A stretch of 64,000 bases of DNA from Bradyrhizobium sp. AZCC 1610 (lineage in GTDB: Bacteria > Pseudomonadota > Alphaproteobacteria > Rhizobiales > Xanthobacteraceae). The position numbers and the translations under genes are program-made. Under the pieces are notes generated by a model. It saw only the letters and a list, made by a program, of their open reading frames with translations, was not told the DNA's origin and did no database searches. The stretch covers positions 2,885,001-2,949,000 of the forward strand of contig NZ_JAZHRR010000001.1 of NCBI RefSeq assembly GCF_036924515.1, read 5' to 3'. This document shows, one piece after another, positions 26,706 through 35,096 of this stretch; position 1 is the stretch's first letter; each line of letters begins with the position of its first letter.

Positions 26706-27116
26706 ATGGACCGCGATTTCCTGATCGACCTGTTTGCCGATTTCGGCCCGGTCACCATCCGCCGGATGTTTTCAGGTTTTGGCATCTCCGCCGACGGCAC
26801 CAATTTCGCGCTCGCGCTGCGGGCTGGTCTGTATTTCCGCGCCGATGACCAAACCATTCCGCAATTCGAAGCGGAGGGATCGCAACCGTTTCAGTATCAG
26901 ACGCGCAGCAAGACGGTCACCGTGAACTCGTACTGGCAATTGCCGGCGCGTCTGTTTGACGACTCCGAGGAGCTGGCCAATTGGGCGAGGACGGCGCTCG
27001 CCGCAGCACAACGCGCGGCGTTGCGCAAACGGCCGAGGGTGCGGAAATCGGCCAAGGTGGCGGCGAAGCGGCCAGCTCCGAAGGGCAAGCCGGCGAAGCG
27101 TAAGGCGAAAGCCTAA
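26706..27116 (+). CDS. TfoX/Sxy N-terminal domain protein with Lys-rich tail
   Basis: ATG at 26706 preferred over GTG 26697; 136 aa. Residues 1-95 form a TfoX_N domain: FLIDLFADFGPVTIRRMFSG is the defining helix-strand pattern (RRMFGG in most members), followed by ALRAGLYFRADDQT and a TVNSYWQLPARLFDD helix start. Residues about 105-136 are Lys/Arg/Pro/Ala-rich (AKVAAKRPAPKGKPAKRKAK), suggesting nucleic-acid contact. In gammaproteobacteria Sxy controls competence; in alphaproteobacteria the role is unknown. Its end overlaps the stop of the convergent diguanylate cyclase by four bases. Confidence 0.85.
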   Translation: MDRDFLIDLFADFGPVTIRRMFSGFGISADGTNFALALRAGLYFRADDQTIPQFEAEGSQPFQYQTRSKTVTVNSYWQLPARLFDDSEELANWARTALAAAQRAALRKRPRVRKSAKVAAKRPAPKGKPAKRKAKA

Positions 27117-28195
27117 GCGACCTGGCTGCGGGTCTCGTCGGCGTATTCGGGATCGACTTCGCAGATCACGCGGTTGCGGCCGTTGCGCTTGGCGGCGTAG
27201 AGGCAGGCGTCGGCGCGCTCGATCAGCGAATCGGTGTCATCGTCCAGTTTCAGCATGGAGACGCCGACGGAGATGGTGACGCGGCCGAGAATTTCGCCGG
27301 TGGATTTCTTCTTCAACTCCTTCGCCATCACGGCGCGGCGAATGTGGTCGGCGACCGTCAGCGCCTGACGCAGCCCGGTATTGGGCAGCACGACCGCGAA
27401 CTCCTCACCGCCATAGCGGGCGGTGATGTCCTGGCCCTTGATGGTCTGCTTCAGCGACATCGCAACCAGCCGCAGCACCTGATCGCCGGTGAGGTGGCCG
27501 TAGGAATCGTTGAACGATTTGAAATGGTCGATGTCGAACATCAGGAGCGACAACGGTTCGCCGTTTGCCAGCGCCGCCCGAACCGCCATGTCGATCGAAC
27601 GGTCGAAATATTTGCGGTTGCCCAATCCGGTCAGCGGATCGGTCAGGCTCTCGGCACGGATCGCCTCGAGGCTGTGCTGGAGGTTGCTGATCTCGGTCTT
27701 TGACAGCGACAGCCGGCTTTCCAGCGCCTTGTTGGTCTCCTGCATCTCGCGGGTGGACTTCACCAGACCTTCAACGATCGCCTCGATCTGATCGCGGTTC
27801 TTGGCATTCCGGAGTTTCTCGCTGGCGCCGCTCAGCCTGGCGTCATAGCTCTGCGACATGCCGAGCGCGTCCGTGATCAGGTTCATCACGTCGTCGATTT
27901 CGCCGATCACGCGCGCGCCGACCTTGTCGATGCGGTCGGAAGTCTTGATGTGCGAGAGATAGGTTTCGTAGATCTGCTCGAGGTCGGACTCGCTCAGTCT
28001 GCCGTTGCGCGCCAGCGTCTCGTTGATGATCTTGTTGAGGGGGGCATTGTAGCCGGTGGCGTAAACGTACCAGATTTCGTAATTGCGCGGGACGGCGGTC
28101 TGCCGAAGGGATTTGATCTGGCCCAACGCGACTTCGGCAAACGCCAAGGTGCGTTCGTGTTCGTCCAGCAGCTTGACCACTGATCCCGTCCCCAA
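27113..28195 (-). CDS. Diguanylate cyclase (GGDEF domain) with N-terminal helical region
   Basis: A 360-aa cytoplasmic protein. Residues 1-150 are a helical domain of unknown type (SVVKLLDEHERTLAFAEVAL; YNAPLNKIINETLARNGRLS), followed by a coiled-coil (about 150-180) and a GGDEF domain (185-345) starting DPLTGLGNRKYFD. The active site is GGEEF (262-266) with DIDHFKSFNDSYGH upstream, so it should make c-di-GMP. The position of the inhibitory RxxD I-site, just before the active loop, reads KGQD (253-256), so product inhibition may be altered. No transmembrane segment or signal peptide. The N-terminal domain recurs in Rhizobiales cyclases as I recall. Confidence 0.92.
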   Translation of the reverse strand: MGTGSVVKLLDEHERTLAFAEVALGQIKSLRQTAVPRNYEIWYVYATGYNAPLNKIINETLARNGRLSESDLEQIYETYLSHIKTSDRIDKVGARVIGEIDDVMNLITDALGMSQSYDARLSGASEKLRNAKNRDQIEAIVEGLVKSTREMQETNKALESRLSLSKTEISNLQHSLEAIRAESLTDPLTGLGNRKYFDRSIDMAVRAALANGEPLSLLMFDIDHFKSFNDSYGHLTGDQVLRLVAMSLKQTIKGQDITARYGGEEFAVVLPNTGLRQALTVADHIRRAVMAKELKKKSTGEILGRVTISVGVSMLKLDDDTDSLIERADACLYAAKRNGRNRVICEVDPEYADETRSQVA

Positions 28196-28306
28196 TAGCG
28201 AGCAGCGCCAGTCGTTGCCGGCAGCAATGATTTAAATTATCGCGCCAGGTTAACGGAGGAGGATGAACGGCCGGTAAATGCTTCCGGCCGTCGGGATCGG
28301 CGCTGA

Positions 28307-29797
28307 TCAGACGCGGGCGCGAACCGGCCGCAGCAGGAACGCCGGAAGATGCGAGTGATCGGCGGGCTCCGATTCAGCGTCGCGCTGGGCGCGCCGCGGT
28401 TCGGGACGACCGATCGAGGGCACGCGCGAGGGCTGTGCAGGGCTGGGCGGCGTGAAGGCTTCGGTCGCTGCCTGCGGCTGCGGGCCGGCACTACGGCCGG
28501 CGGCCTTGGCATGCCGCGGTTCGCGGTCGCCGCTCTTGTCGCTACCCCTGGCGGGGCGCGGCTCGCGTTCACGCCGCGGCTTGCGGCCACCGCGCGAACC
28601 TTCCCGAGATCCCTCGCGTGAACGATGTTCGCGCGGCTGATCGGTTTCGTCGGAGGAAACCGACTGCACGGCATAGTCGCCTTCGGCGGCAGGAATGGTC
28701 TGGCCGATCAGCCGTTCGATCGCAGCAATCGATTTGTTGTCGAGCGGGCTGACGATCGAGATCGCGGTGCCGGCGCGTCCGGCGCGTCCGGTACGGCCGA
28801 TGCGATGCACGTAGTCGTCGGCATGATGCGGCACGTCGAAATTGAAGACGTGGCTGACAGCTGGAATATCGAGGCCGCGGGCCGCGACGTCGGAGGCCAC
28901 CAGCAACGGAATCTCGCCCTTGCGAAATTGATCGAGCGCCGCGGTGCGGGCCGACTGGTCCATATCACCGTGCAGGGCGCCGACACTGAAGCCGTGCTTC
29001 TGCAGCGATTTGTAAACGACGGCGACTTCGCGCTTGCGGTTGCAGAAGATGATCGCGTTCTGAAGATCCTTGGCGTCGCGCAGCAGGCGGCGCAGGATCT
29101 CGCGCTTCTCGTGTACCTCGCGTCCGGCGGGGACCTGGAATTGCGACACGCCCACCGCTGTGGTCGCCGGCTTCGAGACTTCGATCCGCGCGGGATTGTG
29201 CAGGAAGGCTTCGGTGATGCGGCTGATTTCCGGCGGCATCGTTGCGGTGAAGAACAATGTCTGCCGCGTGAATGGCACCAGCTTGCAGACGCGTTCGATG
29301 TCGGGGATGAAGCCCATGTCCAGCATGCGGTCGGCTTCGTCGATGACGAGCAGTTCGACGCCGGTGAGCAGCAGACCGCCGCGTTCGGTGTGGTCGAGCA
29401 GGCGTCCGGGGGTCGCGATCAAGACGTCGACGCCGCGGGTCAGCTTACTGTCCTGGTCGCCGAACGAGACGCCGCCGATCAGGAGCGCGACGTTGAGTTT
29501 CTGGCCGATGCCGTATTTGTCGAAATTCTCTTTCACCTGTGCCGCGAGTTCGCGGGTCGGTTCGAGGATCAGGGTGCGGGGCATCCGAGCCCGGGCGCGG
29601 CCCTTTTCCAGAAGTGTGAGCATGGGCAGGACGAAGGCGGCGGTTTTGCCAGTGCCGGTCTGGGCGATGCCGAGAACGTCGCGGCGGGCCAGAACGTGGG
29701 GGATCGCCTGTTCCTGGATGGGGGTAGGGGTAGTGTAGCCGGTGGCCGCAACCGCGGCGAGGACCTTATCGGAAAGGCCGAGATGGGAAAAAGACAT
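28307..29797 (-). CDS. rhlE: DEAD-box RNA helicase, RhlE-like
   Basis: A 496-aa ATP-dependent RNA helicase. Q motif TPTPIQEQAIP (about 23-33), Walker A AQTGTGKT (45-52), PTRELAAQV, TPGRLLDH, DEAD at VIDEADRMLD, SAT as FTATMP, and helicase C motifs HGDMDQSAR, ASDVAARGLDIPAVSHVFNFD and HRIGRTGRAG are all present. The roughly 110-residue C-terminal tail (about 385-496) is Arg/Glu/Ser/Pro-rich low complexity, typical of RhlE proteins that remodel RNA at low temperature and in ribosome assembly. A 384-bp gap lies upstream. Confidence 0.94.
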   Translation of the reverse strand: MSFSHLGLSDKVLAAVAATGYTTPTPIQEQAIPHVLARRDVLGIAQTGTGKTAAFVLPMLTLLEKGRARARMPRTLILEPTRELAAQVKENFDKYGIGQKLNVALLIGGVSFGDQDSKLTRGVDVLIATPGRLLDHTERGGLLLTGVELLVIDEADRMLDMGFIPDIERVCKLVPFTRQTLFFTATMPPEISRITEAFLHNPARIEVSKPATTAVGVSQFQVPAGREVHEKREILRRLLRDAKDLQNAIIFCNRKREVAVVYKSLQKHGFSVGALHGDMDQSARTAALDQFRKGEIPLLVASDVAARGLDIPAVSHVFNFDVPHHADDYVHRIGRTGRAGRAGTAISIVSPLDNKSIAAIERLIGQTIPAAEGDYAVQSVSSDETDQPREHRSREGSREGSRGGRKPRREREPRPARGSDKSGDREPRHAKAAGRSAGPQPQAATEAFTPPSPAQPSRVPSIGRPEPRRAQRDAESEPADHSHLPAFLLRPVRARV

Positions 29798-30181
29798 TGA
29801 GCCTCAAGTCGACACCGCCGTTCGGAATCGAGGGTAAAAAGGCTGTCGCGTTTTGCCCCGAAACGGCGCGCTTTGAAAAGCTGGGGGCTCTGACTTACGC
29901 AGACGAGCGGCTAACCTAAGGAATCGCGTTTCGATCCAAGGCCGCGTTGAGGGCGAACATAGGGTTGAAATGGCCAAAGTCAATCTGGGAACGGGACATA
30001 TAGCGAAAAAGCTTAATGTTCTCGCACAAATAACGGCCAAAACCGTCATTTGGCCGTCAAATCGAACTGCCGCATTCCTATCAACCCGGTCCATTGAACC
30101 GTGGGCATTGGGATGCCGACTATGGCATGAAGCGGCTTGGCACGGCCCAAACCAGGACCATTCGTGCGCTGGGGGAATTCG
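29798..30181. other. Divergent intergenic region between rhlE and the caspase-like gene
   Basis: No gene was recognised in 384 bp. The central part (about 29985-30065) is unusually AT-rich for this genome and holds a perfect inverted repeat ACGGCCAAA (30033-30041)-7 bp-TTTGGCCGT (30049-30057), probably an operator. A long leftward frame crosses here only as the shadow of the caspase-like gene. Confidence 0.5.
30033..30057. promoter_or_regulatory. Perfect 9-bp inverted repeat, candidate operator
   Basis: ACGGCCAAA and TTTGGCCGT separated by ACCGTCA, in an AT-rich divergent region 125 bp before the caspase-like start. Symmetry and spacing (centre-to-centre 16 bp) fit a dimeric regulator. No T-run follows, so a terminator is less likely. 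Confidence 0.45.
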
Positions 30182-31684
30182 ATGAAGGGTTGGCTTTCCA
30201 GACTGCTCGCGGTGGCGGGCCTTGCAACGTGCATCGCGGTCTTTGCCGCTCCCGCTTATGCCGAAAAGCGCGTCGCGCTGGTGGTCGGCAACAACGACTA
30301 CAAAAACGTGCCCAAGCTGCTGAAGGCGGTCAACGACGCCCGCACCATGGGCGATACGCTCAAGCAGCTTGGCTTCACGGTGATGGTGGCGGAAAACCAG
30401 AACCGGCAGGCGTTCAGCCAGACGCTGCTGGCGTTCGACAAGGCAGTCGACGCCGGCGACACCGCGTTCTTCTTTTTTGCGGGCCATGGCTTTGAAATCG
30501 CGGGGCAGAACTTCCTGCTGCCGACCGACGTGCCGGCGGCCACCGAAGGCCAGGAAGAGCTGGTGCGCGACGCCTCGGTCCTCGCCGACCGCATCATCGA
30601 GCGAATGCAGAACCGGAAGGTCCGCACCGCCATTCTGGTGTTCGACGCCTGCCGCAACAATCCGTTCGAACGCGCCGGCACCCGCGCGGTTGCCGGCCGC
30701 GGCGGCCTTGCGCCGATGACGCAATTGCCGGAAGGCGTGTTCTCGGTGTTCTCGGCGGGGCCGCGGCAGACCGCGCTCGACCGACTCTCCAATGACGACA
30801 CCAATCCCAATTCGGTTTTCACGCGAACCTTTGCCAAGGAACTGACGCAGCCCGGAGCGAACCTCGTTCAGGTCGCGCAGCGCACGCGGCGTGCGGTGAG
30901 CGAACTGGCGGAAACGGTCCGCCACAAGCAGATCCCGGTCTATTTCGACCAGATGGTCGACGACGTGTTTCTGAACGGCATGGCGAGCAAGGCGCAGCCG
31001 GAAGCCGCGGCGAAGCCTGCCGAGCCGCTGCAGAAGCTGGCGGCCTTGCCGCCGGTGCAGCAACTCAAACCGCAGAACGATTCCGTGAACGCGCCGATCG
31101 CGATGTTCTCGCGCCACAATGGCGGCTGGACCGTGGTGTTCTCGATCGCTGACCCGACGCTCGGCATCTCCTGGCGGCTGGGGGACACCGGCGATTTCCG
31201 CGAGACCGGTTTCATCGACACGCTCGATCCCAGAACCCGCAAGCGGATGCCCAACCCGTCGGTCGAACTGCCGGCGGATGCGCCGGCAGCCATCATCCAG
31301 GTGCGTTATGTCGACACCAATGGCGACTTGCAGGGGCCGTTCCCGATCCGCTTCGACCCCGAGGCAGCCCTGATCCGCGACCAGCGCAAGATCCTCGACA
31401 TGACCGCGACGAGTTGGCTGTCGTTCCGCGAATTCAACGGCCTGCTGGTCTATTACACGCATCTGATGTCGTATCGCTGCGCGATCCGCGAAGTGCGCGT
31501 CGGTATCGACAGCGCGGTGCCCGACAAGGTGCTGAAGATGCCACCGTGCAATCCCCGGGACCCCAGCGTCATTCCACACGAAGCGACGCCGTATTTGAAG
31601 CTCGCGCCGCAGACCAAGTCGGTCTCGGTGGAATTGACCTATCGCGACGGCAGCGTGTCGGAGATCAAGAGCTTTCGGCGGTAG
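30182..31684 (+). CDS. Secreted caspase-like (peptidase C14, orthocaspase) protein
   Basis: Start at 30182, where a clean Sec signal peptide begins (MKGWLSRLLAVAGLATCIAV, cleavage near AYA-E at 27/28); 500 aa. The p20-like C14 domain (about 28-250) begins KRVALVVGNNDYKNVPKL. The catalytic dyad is visible as His102 in FFFFAGHGFEI and Cys157 in VFDACRNNPF; the acidic residue before the Cys fits the S1 pocket for Arg/Lys seen in metacaspases. Residues about 285-500 form a separate beta-rich domain (WTVVFSIADPTLGISWRLGD) of unknown function. Export puts a caspase-fold protease in the periplasm. Target unknown, and no partner genes adjacent. Confidence 0.88.
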   Translation: MKGWLSRLLAVAGLATCIAVFAAPAYAEKRVALVVGNNDYKNVPKLLKAVNDARTMGDTLKQLGFTVMVAENQNRQAFSQTLLAFDKAVDAGDTAFFFFAGHGFEIAGQNFLLPTDVPAATEGQEELVRDASVLADRIIERMQNRKVRTAILVFDACRNNPFERAGTRAVAGRGGLAPMTQLPEGVFSVFSAGPRQTALDRLSNDDTNPNSVFTRTFAKELTQPGANLVQVAQRTRRAVSELAETVRHKQIPVYFDQMVDDVFLNGMASKAQPEAAAKPAEPLQKLAALPPVQQLKPQNDSVNAPIAMFSRHNGGWTVVFSIADPTLGISWRLGDTGDFRETGFIDTLDPRTRKRMPNPSVELPADAPAAIIQVRYVDTNGDLQGPFPIRFDPEAALIRDQRKILDMTATSWLSFREFNGLLVYYTHLMSYRCAIREVRVGIDSAVPDKVLKMPPCNPRDPSVIPHEATPYLKLAPQTKSVSVELTYRDGSVSEIKSFRR

Positions 31685-31762
31685 GGGCATTGGTGCTCTT
31701 CGAGACGGCTGCTTCGCGGCCTCCTCAGGGTGAGGGGACAGAGCGTAGCCTGGCTGTCTCCA

Positions 31763-32440
31763 CGTCATTGCGAGCGAAGCGAAGCAATCCATTCTTCCTT
31801 TTTGCGGCGCTGTGGATTGCTTCGCTGCGCTCGCAATGACGTTGATACAGTTTCGCGTTCTCGCGACGCACGGCGCCCGAGGTTTTCATGACGTTGTCCC
31901 TCCAACGAGAGGGAGCAGGGAATGCCGGGTGCTTGCTGCACCCGCGGTCTCGTGTGCAATGTGCACAAGGAAGTGCGCACACGAGCATACAGGTACAGCC
32001 GGAGCACTCCGGCATTCCCTGCGCAATGGTTTGACGGCTTATGCCGCGCTCTCCCTGGAGACGAATTCGTCTTGCCTCCATCGCCGCCGGCTTGATGGCT
32101 AAATCGATCCGGTCGGATCGAGTTCGCCACCGGCAGCTTGGCACCAGCCACGGGTGTCGGGACCACACGGTTTTGCCGTACGCTTCAGCGCCGTACGTCC
32201 TGCGCATCGCTCGTCACTCATGAGGTTCTACTCACCCTGCGACCACGTTGTGCGCCGACGCTGTTGCGTCCACCGCATCCCGCCTCGCGTTCGTGACGAT
32301 CGCGATACGCCCCTCTTGTCGAGACGGGACAGCGCGGAAATAGCCACTGATTTGGGGTGACAGGGAAGAAGTATATATTTGCGAGCAAGACTGGACGCCC
32401 CAAATCAGATTGAATCTGTTCGATAAATTAGTTTTCGGGC
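31763..32440. repeat. Long dispersed non-coding repeat of Bradyrhizobium type
   Basis: It begins with a palindrome, CGTCATTGCGAGCGAAGC (from 31763) pairing with GCTCGCAATGACG (ending 31841), and continues to about 32440 through several internal inverted repeats, including GGGAATGCCGG... with CCGGCATTCCC (31918-32020). All frames are broken or lack homologs. I recognise the string from many Bradyrhizobium genomes, where it is often annotated as spurious small proteins. This recollection needs BLASTN. The block fills the 844-bp gap between the caspase-like and monooxygenase genes. Confidence 0.6.
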
Positions 32441-32528
32441 GCAGCGGTTTTCGCATCGCATATTGCATTGCCGAGGTGCGGCAGATGAACGATTTTATCC
32501 GTCGGACAAAGAGCGACAGGAGCGAGCG

Positions 32529-33731
32529 ATGAAAGTACGTTGCTGCATCGTCGGCGGCGGGCCCGCGGGCATGATGCTCGGTTACCTGCTTGGACGTGCC
32601 GGGATCGACGTCGCGGTGCTGGAGAAGCACGCGGACTTCTTCCGCGACTTTCGCGGCGACACGGTGCATCCTTCCACGTTGCAGGTGATGGACGAACTCG
32701 GGCTGATCGACGGCTTCCTGAAACTGCCGCATCAGCGCCTGCAGAAGATGGAGGGGATGTTCGGCGGCGAAACGGTGCGGATCGCCGATCTCGGCCGGCT
32801 CAACGTCAAATATCCCTTCATCGCCTTCATGCCGCAGTGGGACTTTCTCAATTTCCTGCGCGAGAGCGGCAAGCGGTTTGCTTCGCTCAAGGTGATGATG
32901 TCGACGGAAGCGATCGATCTCATTCGTGACGGCGAGCGCATCACGGGCGTGAAGGCGAAGACACCGGATGGCGTGATCGATATCGCGGCCGACCTGACCA
33001 TTGCCTGCGACGGCCGTCATTCGCTGGTGCGCGAACGCGCCGGCCTCGAAGTCGAGGAAATCGGCGCGCCGATGGATGTGCTGTGGTTTCGCGCCGGCAA
33101 GCGCGGAGACGAAAGCGAAAGCCTGTTTGCGCGGGTTGATCTCGGCAAGATGATGGTGACCTTCGACCGCGGCGACTACTGGCAATGCGCGTACGTGATT
33201 CCGAAGGGGCAGTATGAGGCGGTGAAGGCGAGGGGTCTGCCAGCGCTGCTCGACGATATCGTGCGGATGGCGCCGATCCTGAAATCGGGGCTGGCCGACT
33301 TGAAAAGCTGGGATGACGTGAAGCTGCTGACGGTCGCGATCAACCGGCTGAAGCGCTGGACGCGGCCGGGACTGCTGTGCATCGGCGATGCCGCGCATGC
33401 GATGTCGCCGATCGGCGGCGTCGGCGTCAACCTCGCGGTGCAGGACGCGGTCGCGACCGCCAACCTGTTGGCGGCGAAGCTGGCCACGGGTTGTCCATCG
33501 GAAGACGAGCTCGACGCCGTGCGGCGCCGCCGCGAATTTCCGGCGCGGATGACGCAGCGGATGCAGGTCGTGGTCCAGAACAACATCGTCAGCGCGGCGC
33601 TGAAGCCGGGCAACCAGCCGCTAAAGGTCCCGCTCGTCATGCGGCTCGTCACTGCGGTGCCGTGGCTGCAGGGCATCATGGCGCGGTTTGTGGGCGTCGG
33701 CGTGCGGCCTGAGCATGTGCGGTTCCATTGA
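32529..33731 (+). CDS. FAD-dependent monooxygenase of the UbiH/PHBH class
   Basis: Start at ATG 32529 (GGAGCGAGCG upstream), 400 aa. Class A flavoprotein hydroxylase: the ADP-binding GGGPAGMMLGYLLGRAG (about 9-25) with EKH at the strand end, the DG motif CDGRHSLVRERAGL, and the FAD-ribityl GD motif CIGDAAHAMSPIGGVGVNLA. The substrate-binding middle domain is of normal size. These enzymes hydroxylate aromatic or quinone substrates using NAD(P)H and O2; substrate unknown. No transmembrane segment. Lies just after the long repeat. Confidence 0.9.
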   Translation: MKVRCCIVGGGPAGMMLGYLLGRAGIDVAVLEKHADFFRDFRGDTVHPSTLQVMDELGLIDGFLKLPHQRLQKMEGMFGGETVRIADLGRLNVKYPFIAFMPQWDFLNFLRESGKRFASLKVMMSTEAIDLIRDGERITGVKAKTPDGVIDIAADLTIACDGRHSLVRERAGLEVEEIGAPMDVLWFRAGKRGDESESLFARVDLGKMMVTFDRGDYWQCAYVIPKGQYEAVKARGLPALLDDIVRMAPILKSGLADLKSWDDVKLLTVAINRLKRWTRPGLLCIGDAAHAMSPIGGVGVNLAVQDAVATANLLAAKLATGCPSEDELDAVRRRREFPARMTQRMQVVVQNNIVSAALKPGNQPLKVPLVMRLVTAVPWLQGIMARFVGVGVRPEHVRFH

Positions 33732-33768
33732 GCGGACGGCGACAAGCAGGCAAAGCCTTGAGAAATAT

Positions 33769-33786
33769 CGAGTATTTCGATACTCG
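33769..33786 (+). terminator. UUCG-loop hairpin after the monooxygenase gene
   Basis: CGAGTAT-TTCG-ATACTCG is a perfect 7-bp stem with a stable UUCG tetraloop, 38 bp past the stop. No T-run follows. It may stabilise the 3' end or stop polymerase with help from Rho. Confidence 0.45.
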
Positions 33787-33935
33787 CGATATGCCCGGTT
33801 CCGTGCATCCGAGCAACATTGCTCGCAACTGTAGCAACCGGGTGACAGTTTTTCAGCCAGAATCCGGTTAGCTTTAGTCACGTTTTCGACGCTCATCCGC
33901 GCAAGTCGCCCGCGCAATCCAAATGGGGAATGACA

Positions 33936-34721
33936 ATGAAGAAACTGGTACTCGCTGCTTCAATCCTCGCCGCCAGCGCGGTGAGCGCGTTCGCCGCAGA
34001 CATGCCGGCACGCATCGCGAAGGCGCCCGTGGTGCCCCCGGTCGTTACCTATGACTGGTCCGGTATCTATGTCGGCGGCGCGGTTGGCGGCGCCTGGCAC
34101 GACACCGCCGGCGAATTCTACAATGCTCCGCCTCTCCTCTGGGGCACCGGTAACAGCGACACTGCTTTGATCTACGGCGGCTTTGCCGGAATCCAGAAGC
34201 AGTGGGGCAATTTCGTCCTCGGTATCGAAGGCGGCTATAATGCCCTCGACAACGGCTTTAACACCACCAGCAGCGCTGGCTTGATCGGTGAGCGCTGCGG
34301 GATTGGTGCTGGCTTTGCCTGCCAAAGCCGCATCAATGACATCTGGTATATCGGTGGGCGGCTCGGTTATGCCTGGAACCGGTTCATGGTGTATGGCCAG
34401 GGCGGCTATGCGCAGGCTGACATCGACACCCAGCACCTCGAAATCGCGACCGGCCTTACGTTCGACCATGCCGGCGCTTCGCATGGCGGCTGGTATGCCG
34501 GCGTTGGTTTCGAATACGCCGTTCTCGACAACCTGATCCTCGGCATCGACTACAAGCACTACGAATTCGACTCCAAGCAGCACAATTGTAACCTGGCGTT
34601 GGCCAGCTGCGGCGGCGCGGCATTCTTCCGTAACGTCGATGCGGATGTCGACGCTGTGATGGGTCGGGTGAGCTACAAGTTCAATCCGTGGCCGACCGGG
34701 CCGGTCGTGGCGAGGTACTGA
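33936..34721 (+). CDS. Outer-membrane beta-barrel protein (Omp25/RopB-like), copy 1
   Basis: Start at ATG 33936; 261 aa. Sec signal MKKLVLAASILAASAVSAFA followed by ADMPARIAKAPVVPP and YDWSGIYVGGAVGG, the pattern shared by small rhizobial porin-like proteins. Eight amphipathic beta-strands are expected (OMP_b-brl family), ending in GRVSYKFNPWPTGPVVARY with the C-terminal aromatic residue needed for BAM assembly. Two Cys (NCNLALASCGG) lie in an extracellular loop. Role in outer-membrane integrity is inferred from family. Followed by a strong terminator. Three more such genes lie in the window. Confidence 0.93.
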   Translation: MKKLVLAASILAASAVSAFAADMPARIAKAPVVPPVVTYDWSGIYVGGAVGGAWHDTAGEFYNAPPLLWGTGNSDTALIYGGFAGIQKQWGNFVLGIEGGYNALDNGFNTTSSAGLIGERCGIGAGFACQSRINDIWYIGGRLGYAWNRFMVYGQGGYAQADIDTQHLEIATGLTFDHAGASHGGWYAGVGFEYAVLDNLILGIDYKHYEFDSKQHNCNLALASCGGAAFFRNVDADVDAVMGRVSYKFNPWPTGPVVARY

Positions 34722-34750
34722 TCCAGTACTAAAAACCTGACGATAGAGAA

Positions 34751-34776
34751 GCCCCGGCCAAGGCCGGGGCTTTTTT
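34751..34776 (+). terminator. Rho-independent terminator of OMP copy 1
   Basis: GCCCCGGCC (34751-34759) AA GGCCGGGGC (34762-34770) followed by TTTTTT (34771-34776), 30 bp after the stop codon. Confidence 0.9.
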
Positions 34777-34810
34777 CGTCGAGGCGGAGGATCCGGCAAG
34801 CCCTTGTTGG

Positions 34811-34900
34811 CTACCGCATGACGGAATATCCGCCATCGATGGGAATCGCTGACCCGGTGACGAATCGGACGCGGGCGAGGCTAGGAAGACCACCGCATCT
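34811..34900 (-). pseudogene. Remnant of the 3' end of an SDR gene
   Basis: Read leftward, this segment encodes VVFLASPASD then, after a one-base deletion, FVTGSAIPIDGGYSVM and a stop at 34811. It aligns with the C-terminus of the intact SDR ending at 35963 (AVFLASPASDFLTGTAIPVDGGYSIMG). Upstream sequence no longer aligns. It shows that a second SDR copy once followed OMP copy 1, as the intact one follows OMP copy 2. Confidence 0.8.
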
Positions 34901-35096
34901 CCTGTGGCGTGTGGTCAAATCTCGGGTTTGGCCCTTCTCGCGGCCGAAATTGCGGCATTCAGCCGGCAATGTTCTGGCTGAGACGTGTTCGAACTTTCGT
35001 CAGTGTGGCGATGTGGTGACAGCTTCCTGGATGCAACCGGGTTAAATAGTTCCAGTATTGAATTGCTCGCACCACTTGTTGAATTTGGGAAAGATC

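Noticed and set aside
28625..29800. 391-aa plus-strand frame opposite rhlE
   Set aside because: RhlE contains all helicase motifs; the opposite frame has none.
29804..31792. 662-aa minus-strand frame opposite the caspase-like gene
   Set aside because: Shadow of a gene with signal peptide and catalytic motifs; the frame has no family signature and runs into the repeat.
31812..32102. Small frames within the long repeat, both strands
   Set aside because: Peptides arise from repeat sequence in several frames, without ribosome binding sites; treated as non-coding repeat.
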